64,000 bases of DNA, from positions 1-64,000 of the forward strand of contig NZ_BCTR01000051.1 of NCBI RefSeq assembly GCF_002091475.1, read 5' to 3'. This document shows, piece after piece, positions 42,473 through 49,762 of the stretch (position 1 is the first letter of the stretch; every line of letters begins with the position of its first letter). The DNA is from Sphingomonas azotifigens NBRC 15497. GTDB taxonomy: Bacteria > Pseudomonadota > Alphaproteobacteria > Sphingomonadales > Sphingomonadaceae. The notes under the pieces are model-generated. The model ran no database searches and had not been told where the DNA came from. It worked only from the letters and a program-made list of their open reading frames with translations. Position numbers and translations under genes: made by a program.

Positions 42473-44908
42473 GTGGCACGATCGATTTCCCGCGCGGCGT
42501 TGTTGGGTGCAACCATTCTTGCAAGCCTGGGTGCGACCCGCGCGGCGGCGCAGACCGACGGCGCCGGCACCGCCACGCTCCAGGCGCAGGACCAGGCCGG
42601 GGGCGGCAACGAAATCGTCGTCACCGGCAGCCGGCGCAGCGTGACGCTGCAGGATGCGCCGATCAATATCAGCGCCGTTTCGGAGGAGACGCTCACCCGG
42701 CAGCGGATCGACGATGTTCGCGGCCTCGCCGCCTTCACGCCCGGCCTGACGATCGTCGATACCGGGCCGGCGAGCACCGGAAACATCGTCCTGCGCGGCA
42801 TCGAATCCGGGGATACCAGCGTCACCGGTTCGAACGACAACAACGCGGTCGGCGTCTATCTGGGCGAGGTACCGCTTTATCTCGACTTCAAGCTGCTCGA
42901 CATCGCGCGGGTCGAGACGCTGCTCGGGCCGCAGGGCACGCTCTACGGCCTCGGCACGCTGGCGGGCGCGATCCGCTACATCCCCAACCGGCCGGATACC
43001 AGCCGCTTCTCGGTGGATCTCCACGGCCGCGGCTATGCCCAGTCGCACAGCAGCGACTTCGGCCGGATCGGTGACGTGACCGTCAACGTGCCGATCGTGA
43101 GCGATCACGTCGCGCTGCGATCGGTGGTCGGCTATTACGACAATGCGGGTTTCATCGATTACAACTACCTGCTGCAAAAGCCGGGCATCTCCGATCCCCA
43201 GCCGGTGCGCGGGACGACGGCGGCGCAGGGCTCGCTCGGCACGCTCAAGGACTATGCGGCGAACTTCAAGCGCGCCGACGACGTCAATTTCGAGCACACC
43301 TTCACCACCCGCAACACGCTGCTGCTCGAATACAATCCGAACCTGAAGCTGTTCCTCACCTATGCCCACCAGAACACCAAGACCAACGGCCGTCAGGCCA
43401 ATGGCGCGGGCGTGTTCGGCACCGGCGAATATGAGGGGCCGTGGCGCTATCTCGAGCCGTATAGCCGCAATGCCGATCTCTATTCGGCCGAGTTCAACAT
43501 CAACCTGTTCAACATCGCCCAGCTGGTCAGCACCACCGCCTATACCGAACAGAAGATCGTGAATGTCGACGACAATACCGATCTGCTGCTCGACCTGAAC
43601 TATGGCTATGAGGCGTTCCCGGCCTTTTCCTCGTTCGCCAACAACCATCGCAAGTACAAGCAGTTCAACCAGGAGGTGCGTCTCGTCTCCTCGCATGGCG
43701 GACCAGTCAACTGGGTGATCGGGGGCTTCTACAACCGGCTGAAATATTCCAGCGACCGCCAGGAATACACGCCGGGTTTCGCCGCCTTTGCGGGCATCAA
43801 CCGGCCCGACGACCTCGAATATATCTCCTTCGTCAACACCAAGACGGTGGAAAAGGCAGTCTATGGCGAGGCGTCGGTCCATTTCACCTCCGCCTGGCAG
43901 GTGACCGGCGGCCTGCGCTACTTCAAATATGACGCCACCGCGACCGGCGGCACGGACACGCCGCTGTTCGGCGGCGGGCTGACCCGCACGCCCTATCCGT
44001 TGATCCAGTTTGCGCCGAGCCGCGTGCGCTCCGGCAGCACCGGCGACGACGGCTTCGTATGGAAGGCGAACACCTCGTACAAGTTCAGTCCCGAGCTGAT
44101 GGCCTATGCCACCTACAGCACCGGCTACCGCATCGGCGGGGTCAACCGCGTTGCGCCCTGCGTGGTGCCGCTGCCGCCGGGGCAGAATGTCTGCGCGCTG
44201 CCGAACGAGCTGGTCTACGGGCCCGACAAGACGCGCAACATCGAAGTCGGCGTGCGTGGCTCGCTGCTGGAGAAGCGGTTGCAGTTCACCCTCGATGTGT
44301 TCCGGGTGAAGTGGAGCGACGTGCAGGTGCCCAGCCAGACCGTGAACGGTGCGGTGGGCATCACCACCAATGCGGGCGCGGCCGAATCGAAGGGTGTCGA
44401 GTTCACCGGTTCGTTCAAGGTCGTGCCGCGGGTGAACCTGCAGGCCACCTATTCCTATACCGACGCACACCTGACCGAGGATGTCGCCAATCTCGTCGTC
44501 AGCCAGGGCGTCCGCTATGATGCGAAGGACGGCGACCGGCTGCCGGGCTCGGCCAAGCATTCGGGCAGCGCGCAGGTCGCCTACACCTACCCGCTGCCGC
44601 AGGGCGGCGAGATCGAGGCGACCTGGGCGACAACCTATATGGGCGACATCTATTCGCGGGTCGGCCTGCGCGGCAATGGCGAGGTGATCCCCGATTACAT
44701 GACGCACCGCGCCTCGGTCACCTTTCGCGGCAAGATGTTCGAGGTCGGGTTGTTTGCGGACAACATCTTCAACAAATACGCCTATACCGCGATCAGCAAC
44801 GACATCAGCTCGTACAATCAGGCGCGCACCGGCGTGGTCGAGCGCTACTATGCCCGATCGGTGCTGACGCCGCGGCGCGTCGGGATCGACTTCCGCATCC
44901 ATTACTGA
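42473..44908 (+). CDS. TonB-dependent receptor
   Basis: An 811-residue outer-membrane receptor with a GTG start preceded by AGGGGG. A signal peptide (1-26, ending RAAA) is followed by NEIVVTGSRRS, a plug domain (about 55-165) with VLRGIES and VETLLGPQGTLYGLGTLAGAIRYIPN, then the barrel with RRVGIDFRIHY at the C-terminus. The substrate is unknown; the class includes many sphingomonad receptors for plant-derived compounds. It is followed 83 bp later by a small ferredoxin gene in the same direction. Confidence 0.93.
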   Translation: MARSISRAALLGATILASLGATRAAAQTDGAGTATLQAQDQAGGGNEIVVTGSRRSVTLQDAPINISAVSEETLTRQRIDDVRGLAAFTPGLTIVDTGPASTGNIVLRGIESGDTSVTGSNDNNAVGVYLGEVPLYLDFKLLDIARVETLLGPQGTLYGLGTLAGAIRYIPNRPDTSRFSVDLHGRGYAQSHSSDFGRIGDVTVNVPIVSDHVALRSVVGYYDNAGFIDYNYLLQKPGISDPQPVRGTTAAQGSLGTLKDYAANFKRADDVNFEHTFTTRNTLLLEYNPNLKLFLTYAHQNTKTNGRQANGAGVFGTGEYEGPWRYLEPYSRNADLYSAEFNINLFNIAQLVSTTAYTEQKIVNVDDNTDLLLDLNYGYEAFPAFSSFANNHRKYKQFNQEVRLVSSHGGPVNWVIGGFYNRLKYSSDRQEYTPGFAAFAGINRPDDLEYISFVNTKTVEKAVYGEASVHFTSAWQVTGGLRYFKYDATATGGTDTPLFGGGLTRTPYPLIQFAPSRVRSGSTGDDGFVWKANTSYKFSPELMAYATYSTGYRIGGVNRVAPCVVPLPPGQNVCALPNELVYGPDKTRNIEVGVRGSLLEKRLQFTLDVFRVKWSDVQVPSQTVNGAVGITTNAGAAESKGVEFTGSFKVVPRVNLQATYSYTDAHLTEDVANLVVSQGVRYDAKDGDRLPGSAKHSGSAQVAYTYPLPQGGEIEATWATTYMGDIYSRVGLRGNGEVIPDYMTHRASVTFRGKMFEVGLFADNIFNKYAYTAISNDISSYNQARTGVVERYYARSVLTPRRVGIDFRIHY

Positions 44909-44991
44909 CCGGCGGCGCCGCGCCGCGTCCCTTCATTCCTTCGCGGGAGGTGCTCTGGCGCCTCTCGCTCCCCTTTGTTCACGGTGAAGAC

Positions 44992-45312
44992 ATGCTGAAA
45001 TTGTTGGTGACCCCGCCCGCCGGCGCCCAGACCGTCGTCGAGGCGCAGGAAGGGCTGAGCGTGATGGAGATACTCCGTGACGCCGGTTTCGAATCGCTGC
45101 CGGCGTTCTGCGGCGGCTGCTGCTCGTGTGCTACCTGCCACGTCTATGTCGATCCCGCCTTCGCCGATCGCCTGCCGCCCCTGAGCGACGACGAGGACGC
45201 GCTGCTCGACAGCGCCGAGCAGCGGCGCCCCGGCTCGCGGCTGTCGTGCCAGCTTCCGTTCAGCGCCGCGCTCGACGGGCTGGCGGTGGAGATCGCGCCG
45301 GACCTGGGCTGA
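44992..45312 (+). CDS. 2Fe-2S ferredoxin
   Basis: A 106-residue adrenodoxin/putidaredoxin-like [2Fe-2S] ferredoxin. Cluster cysteines are in FCGGCCSCATCHVYV and a final one in LSCQLPF. It passes single electrons to oxygenases, for example P450s or ring hydroxylases, but no such partner is adjacent. The start MLKLLVTPP is chosen because an upstream in-frame ATG (44950) would add a leader foreign to the family. It is convergent with the ECF41 gene 8 bp away. Confidence 0.9.
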   Translation: MLKLLVTPPAGAQTVVEAQEGLSVMEILRDAGFESLPAFCGGCCSCATCHVYVDPAFADRLPPLSDDEDALLDSAEQRRPGSRLSCQLPFSAALDGLAVEIAPDLG

Positions 45313-45320
45313 GCGCGACC

Positions 45321-46172
45321 TCAGTGCAGCGCGGTCTCGAGATGGCGCAGCTTGTCCGGGTTGCGCATCACATAGATCGCGCGGATCTTGCCGCCGTCGA
45401 TCAGCAGCGCGGTCGTCTGCAGCAGCCCGTCCGGCTCGCGGGTGACGAAGCCGGGCAGGCCGTTGACATAGGCATAGCGGAGCAGCGTGCCCGTTTGTCC
45501 CCGCATCAGCCGCGCGATGGCGGCGAAGCTGCGGGTGACTTCGCTGGCGCCGCGCATCACCCGGCCGGCCGCGGGTCGCTTGCCGCCGCCATCGGAATGC
45601 AGGCTGGCGTCTGCCGCGAGCATCGCGCCCAGCCGGGCGACGTCGCCGCCCCGCGAAGCGGCGAAGAATGCCTCGGCAATCGCCATGCCGTGGCCGCGCT
45701 CCACCGGGAAGCGCGGCCGCTCGGCGCGGAGATGGTCGCGGGCCCGCGCGGCGAGCTGGCGGCAGGCGGCGGGTTCCCGGCCCAGGCTCTCCGCGACCGT
45801 CTCGAAACTCTCGTCGAACACGTCGTGGAGCAGGAAGGCGGCGCGCTCGAGCGGGGAGAGCCGCTCGAGCGCCAGCAACAGCGGCAAGGTGACGTCCTCG
45901 GCCAGTTCCGGCTCGACCACCGGGTCGGGCAGCCACGGGCCGACATAGGTCTCCCGCCGCACCCGCGCCGATTTGAGCTGGTCGAGGCACAGGCGCGTGA
46001 CGATGCGGCGCAGGAACGCCTCGGGCACCCGCACCGCGGCGCGATCCTCGGCGCTCCAGCGCAGCCATGCCTCCTGCACCACATCCTCGGCATCGGCGAG
46101 CGAGCCGAGCATGCGGTAGGCGAGGCGCACCAGCACCGGCCGCAGCGGATCGAAGGCGGCGGCGTCGCTCAT
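45321..46172 (-). CDS. ECF41-family sigma factor (SigJ-like)
   Basis: A 283-residue ECF sigma factor with region 2 (about 10-75: LAYRMLGSLADAEDVVQEAWLRW), region 4 (about 105-160) and a C-terminal SnoaL/NTF2-like extension (about 170-283). ECF41 hallmarks are visible: WLPDPVV in the linker, and DGGK and NPDKL in the extension, which in studied members regulates activity instead of an anti-sigma factor. The start overlaps the stop of the carboxymuconolactone decarboxylase-like gene (ATGA), the classic ECF41-COE arrangement. Confidence 0.94.
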   Translation of the reverse strand: MSDAAAFDPLRPVLVRLAYRMLGSLADAEDVVQEAWLRWSAEDRAAVRVPEAFLRRIVTRLCLDQLKSARVRRETYVGPWLPDPVVEPELAEDVTLPLLLALERLSPLERAAFLLHDVFDESFETVAESLGREPAACRQLAARARDHLRAERPRFPVERGHGMAIAEAFFAASRGGDVARLGAMLAADASLHSDGGGKRPAAGRVMRGASEVTRSFAAIARLMRGQTGTLLRYAYVNGLPGFVTREPDGLLQTTALLIDGGKIRAIYVMRNPDKLRHLETALH

Positions 46173-46624
46173 GCCTTCCAGCCGAGCTCCGGCATGAACA
46201 GGTTGAAGCCGATCGCGATGCGGTTCCAGCCATTGATCACGCTGATCGCCAGCGACAACTGCACCTGTTCCTCCGCGCTGAAATGGGCCGCGAGCGTGTC
46301 ATATACCGGCTGCGGCGCGCGCTTGTCCGCCACCAGGGTGAGATGGTCGACCCAGGCGAGCGCGGCCCGCTCGCGGGGCGTGTAGCAGGGGGCTTCCTCC
46401 CATGCCGCCAGCAGCGCGACGCGCTGCTCGGTCTCGCCTGCCCAGCGCGCTTCGTAGCTGTGCATGTTGAGGCAGTTGGCGCAGGCGTTGATCTGCGAGG
46501 CGCGCAGCTTCACCAGTTCGAGTAGCGAGGGTTCCAGCCCGCTCTTCGCCACATGGACGGAGAAATCGAGCCACGCCTTCATGAGCTCGGGCGCGGCGGC
46601 ATGGGGGTTGGTGCGTTCGGTCAT
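46169..46624 (-). CDS. Carboxymuconolactone decarboxylase/AhpD-family protein
   Basis: A 151-residue AhpD-like protein with the redox/proton-relay motif ACANCLNMH (CxxC plus His). Such 'COE' genes are the standard partner and target of ECF41 sigma factors. It may act as a peroxidase-type or decarboxylase-type enzyme; the substrate is unknown. A matching ECF41 promoter lies 37-63 bp upstream, so the pair is probably autoregulated. Confidence 0.92.
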   Translation of the reverse strand: MTERTNPHAAAPELMKAWLDFSVHVAKSGLEPSLLELVKLRASQINACANCLNMHSYEARWAGETEQRVALLAAWEEAPCYTPRERAALAWVDHLTLVADKRAPQPVYDTLAAHFSAEEQVQLSLAISVINGWNRIAIGFNLFMPELGWKA

Positions 46625-46660
46625 CGTCGCAGGTCCTTGTCTTGCGGGGTTCGCGGACCT

Positions 46661-46687
46661 GACGAGCGAGCGTGCCGGCGTGTGACA
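46661..46687 (-). promoter_or_regulatory. ECF41-type promoter
   Basis: On the minus strand the -35 element TGTCACA (46687-46681) is followed by a 16-bp spacer and the -10 element CGTC (46664-46661). This matches the motif reported for ECF41 sigma factors (TGTCACA-N16-CGTC). It is placed correctly to transcribe the AhpD-like gene and the ECF41 gene. Confidence 0.75.
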
Positions 46688-46717
46688 TGCCGCCGCAAAA
46701 AAAAAAGGCGGCGGGCG

Positions 46718-47167
46718 TCAGTCCCGCACGTCCTCCTGCACCATGTCGAACTCGCGCACGCCGCGCAGGCGCCGCGCGTTGCTGACCAGTTCGCGCAGCT
46801 TCTCGCGGCGTTCCTTGGCATATTCGACGTCGCGGATCACCAGCGGGCCGCCGCGCGTCGTCTCGTCGGACGAGGTGATGGTGAGCGTGCCGATGCCCGA
46901 GATCTGGTTGACGATGGAATAGTCGAGCCGCACGTCCTTGACCCGATAGAGCTCGACCTCGTCGATCGATTTGCGGACGATGCCGCGATAGAGGATCATC
47001 CGGTCGTCGGTAACCTCGTACAGCGTCGACTTGTTGCCGATCCAGCGCACCGCGAGGATCACGAAGCCTACGCCGACCAGGCACAGCAGCAGCGTGCCCC
47101 AGCCGGCGAACGAGCCCTTCAGCCAGCCCGTAGTGGAGGATTGGAAGCGATCGATCAGCTGCGCCAT
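46718..47167 (-). CDS. Membrane-anchored bacterial PH-domain protein
   Basis: A 149-residue protein. Two close hydrophobic stretches (about 15-45: GWGTLLLCLVGVGFVILAVRWIG) precede a YdbS/bPH2-type PH domain (about 50-120: YEVTDDRMILYRGIVRKSIDEVELYRVKDVRLD). Its role is unknown. The start is MAQLID; ATG codons at 47176 and 47179 would add three or four residues. A poly-A/poly-T stretch (46697-46706) follows the gene and may act in termination. Confidence 0.86.
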   Translation of the reverse strand: MAQLIDRFQSSTTGWLKGSFAGWGTLLLCLVGVGFVILAVRWIGNKSTLYEVTDDRMILYRGIVRKSIDEVELYRVKDVRLDYSIVNQISGIGTLTITSSDETTRGGPLVIRDVEYAKERREKLRELVSNARRLRGVREFDMVQEDVRD

Positions 47168-47210
47168 GCCTGCCATCATAGCGGCGGCGCGGATCGCCGC
47201 AAAGGGGATG

Positions 47211-47678
47211 TCACCCGGCTTTCGGGGTCAGGAACGCCATCCACTCGTCGCGGCTCACCTTCTGGTCCCGGTCGGCATCGGTGGCGGTGAAGCTGCTGTC
47301 GATCCAGTCCATCGCCTCGGGTGTGTCGGCCTTGAACGCGGCTTCCTTGGCGGTGCGCAGCGCGACCAGCCAGCTGCCATATTCCGCCTTGTCGAGCATG
47401 CCGTCGCCATTGGCATCGAAGCGGGCGAACTGCGCCGCGACCGGCAGCTTGGCGGGATCAGGCCGCGGCGTCGGTTGCATCGCCTCGGTTGCCGGGGGCG
47501 GGGCGCCGGGGGTTTCCGAGCGTTGCATCGGCTGATCCGACGGCACCGACCTCGTGCCCGGCATCGCCTGGTCGGCGGCCGGGGCAGGGGACTGGCCGGC
47601 GCGTGCGGGTTGCGCCGGCGTCTGCGGCGCGGGCGCGGTGAGCTGGAGGGCGGCGGCGAACAACAGGGGCGTCAGCAT
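47211..47678 (-). CDS. Secreted EF-hand protein
   Basis: A 155-residue exported protein with a signal peptide (about 1-14), a Pro/Ala-rich linker (15-78) and two EF-hand calcium loops, DANGDGMLDKAEY (about 88) and DADRDQKVSRDEW (about 132). AAGGAG precedes the ATG. It probably binds Ca2+ in the periplasm; its partner is unknown. It is separated from the PH-domain gene by 31 bp in the same direction. Confidence 0.87.
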   Translation of the reverse strand: MLTPLLFAAALQLTAPAPQTPAQPARAGQSPAPAADQAMPGTRSVPSDQPMQRSETPGAPPPATEAMQPTPRPDPAKLPVAAQFARFDANGDGMLDKAEYGSWLVALRTAKEAAFKADTPEAMDWIDSSFTATDADRDQKVSRDEWMAFLTPKAG

Positions 47679-47810
47679 GCGCAATCTCCTTGCGGTGTGA
47701 ACAACGGCCGAGCCGCGGGTTCGGTTGCCGCTCCGGCCGGTTCTTGCTAGGCGCGGCGGCGACCCGCCCGGGCTGCCGGGCTCCCCATTTTCCGCACACG
47801 AAGGAACGCC

Positions 47811-49127
47811 ATGGTCCCCCGTTATGCCCGCGCCGCGATGACCGACATCTGGTCGCCCGAGACGCGCTTCGCCATCTGGTTCGAGATCGAGGCGCACGCC
47901 ACCCAGGCGCTCGCCGACCTCGGCGTGGTGCCGCAGAGCGCCGCCAAGGCGCTGTGGGACTGGTGGGCGACCAAGCCGGCGATCGACGTCGCCGCGATCG
48001 ACGCGATCGAGGCGGTGACCAAGCATGACGTGATCGCCTTCCTCACCTGGGTGGCCGAGCAGGTGGGCGAGGAAGCCCGCTTCATGCACCAGGGCATGAC
48101 CAGCTCCGACGTGCTCGACACCTGCCTGGCAGTGCAGCTCGCCCGCGCCAGCGACCTGCTGCTGGCGGATATCGACGCGCTGCTGGAAGTGCTCGAGCGT
48201 CGCGCCCGCGAGTACAAGATGACGCCGACGATCGGCCGCAGCCACGGCATCCATGCCGAGCCGGTCACCTTCGGCCTCAAGCTGGCGGAAGCGCACGCCG
48301 AGTTCCAGCGCAACAAGGCGCGTCTGCTCGCCGCGCGCGCGGACATCGCCACTTGCGCGATCTCGGGCGCGGTCGGCACCTTCGCGAACATCGACCCCCG
48401 TGTGGAAGAACATGTCGCGGCCAAGCTCGGCCTGTCGGTCGAGCCGGTGTCGACCCAGGTGATCCCGCGTGACCGCCATGCGATGTTCTTCGCCACGCTG
48501 GGCGTGATCGCCTCGTCGATCGAGCGCCTCGCGGTGGAAATCCGCCACCTCCAGCGCACCGAAGTGCTGGAAGCCGAGGAATATTTCTCGCCGGGCCAGA
48601 AGGGCAGCTCGGCGATGCCGCACAAGCGCAACCCGGTGCTGACCGAGAACCTGACCGGCCTCGCCCGCATGGTGCGCGGCTATGTCACCCCGGCGCTGGA
48701 GAATGTCGCGCTGTGGCACGAGCGCGACATCAGCCACTCCTCGGTCGAGCGCTATATCGGCCCGGACGCGACGATCACGCTCGACTTCGCGCTCGCCCGC
48801 CTCACCGGCGTGGTCGACAAGCTGCTCGTCTACCCGGTGCGGATGCAGAAGAATCTCGACCGCATGGGCGGGCTGGTCCACTCGCAGCGCGTGCTGCTGG
48901 CCCTCACCCAGGCGGGCGTGAGCCGCGAGGACGCCTATCGCCTCGTCCAGCGCAACGCGATGAAGGTGTGGGAATCCGACGGCGAACTGTCGCTGATGGA
49001 ACTGCTCAAGGCCGATCCCGAAGTCACCGCGGCGCTGAGCCCGGACGTGATCGAGGAAAAGTTCGACCTCGGCTATCACTATCGCCACGTCGACACGATC
49101 TTCGCGCGAGTCTTCGGCGCGGCGTAA
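47811..49127 (+). CDS. purB: Adenylosuccinate lyase
   Basis: A 438-residue fumarase/aspartase-superfamily enzyme that acts twice in purine biosynthesis (SAICAR to AICAR, adenylosuccinate to AMP). The superfamily signature is GSSAMPHKRNP (about residue 265), with upstream TSSDVLDT and catalytic His regions GRSHGIHAEPVTFG and RDRHAMFF. Length matches the short bacterial PurB type. AAGGA precedes the ATG. A strong terminator follows. Confidence 0.96.
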   Translation: MVPRYARAAMTDIWSPETRFAIWFEIEAHATQALADLGVVPQSAAKALWDWWATKPAIDVAAIDAIEAVTKHDVIAFLTWVAEQVGEEARFMHQGMTSSDVLDTCLAVQLARASDLLLADIDALLEVLERRAREYKMTPTIGRSHGIHAEPVTFGLKLAEAHAEFQRNKARLLAARADIATCAISGAVGTFANIDPRVEEHVAAKLGLSVEPVSTQVIPRDRHAMFFATLGVIASSIERLAVEIRHLQRTEVLEAEEYFSPGQKGSSAMPHKRNPVLTENLTGLARMVRGYVTPALENVALWHERDISHSSVERYIGPDATITLDFALARLTGVVDKLLVYPVRMQKNLDRMGGLVHSQRVLLALTQAGVSREDAYRLVQRNAMKVWESDGELSLMELLKADPEVTAALSPDVIEEKFDLGYHYRHVDTIFARVFGAA

Positions 49128-49156
49128 GTTGGGGCCGCTTCGGCCATAATGGAACG

Positions 49157-49191
49157 GATCCGCGGCAGGCGGTTTTTGCCTGCCGTGGATC
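49157..49191 (+). terminator. Rho-independent terminator after purB
   Basis: A 14-bp stem with one G-T pair (GATCCGCGGCAGGC with GCCTGCCGTGGATC) closes a 7-nt loop ggttttt and is followed by a pyrimidine-rich TTCCCTTCTT. It lies 30 bp after the purB stop codon. Confidence 0.8.
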
Positions 49192-49216
49192 TTCCCTTCT
49201 TGACATCGCTATCCGC

Positions 49217-49762
49217 ATGAACGCCGCCCATCGCCGATTGCGCGAGGCCACGGGCGCCGCGCATGCACGGGTCGACGCGCTGTTCGGTCGCTTCGATCTC
49301 GCCCGCCGCGACGACTATGCCGGGCTGCTCGCGGCGCATGCCGAAGCGCTGCTACCGGTAGAGGCATTGCTCGACCAGGGCGGGGCGGAGGCGATCACCC
49401 AGGACTGGCCGCAGCGCCGTCGCGCAGGCGTGATCCAGGTCGATCTGGACGCGCTCGGCATCGCGCTGCCGGCGCATGAAGCCGAGGATGCCGTAACGTC
49501 CCAAGCGGCGATGGCGGGCATGCTCTACGTGCTCGAAGGCTCACGGCTGGGCGGGCGCTTCCTTGCGCGCAATGTGCCGGACAGCTGGCCGCGCGCCTAT
49601 CTGGGTAGCCACCAGCCGCCGCATATGTGGCCGGAATTGTTGGAAAAACTGGATGCGCTCCTATATGCCCCCGAAGCATTGGAGACTGCCGTAACCGCCG
49701 CCAACCAGACCTTCGGGCGGTTCGAGGCCGCCGGCACGAAGTGGCTGGCGAAGGTTGGTTAA
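49217..49762 (+). CDS. bphO: Biliverdin-producing heme oxygenase
   Basis: A 181-residue heme oxygenase that opens heme to biliverdin, the chromophore of bacteriophytochromes. The proximal heme His is in AAHARVDALFG (about residue 18), and the distal helix in MLYVLEGSRLGGRFL. The gene ends exactly where the bacteriophytochrome GTG begins, so the two form a classic bphO-bphP operon. Confidence 0.92.
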   Translation: MNAAHRRLREATGAAHARVDALFGRFDLARRDDYAGLLAAHAEALLPVEALLDQGGAEAITQDWPQRRRAGVIQVDLDALGIALPAHEAEDAVTSQAAMAGMLYVLEGSRLGGRFLARNVPDSWPRAYLGSHQPPHMWPELLEKLDALLYAPEALETAVTAANQTFGRFEAAGTKWLAKVG

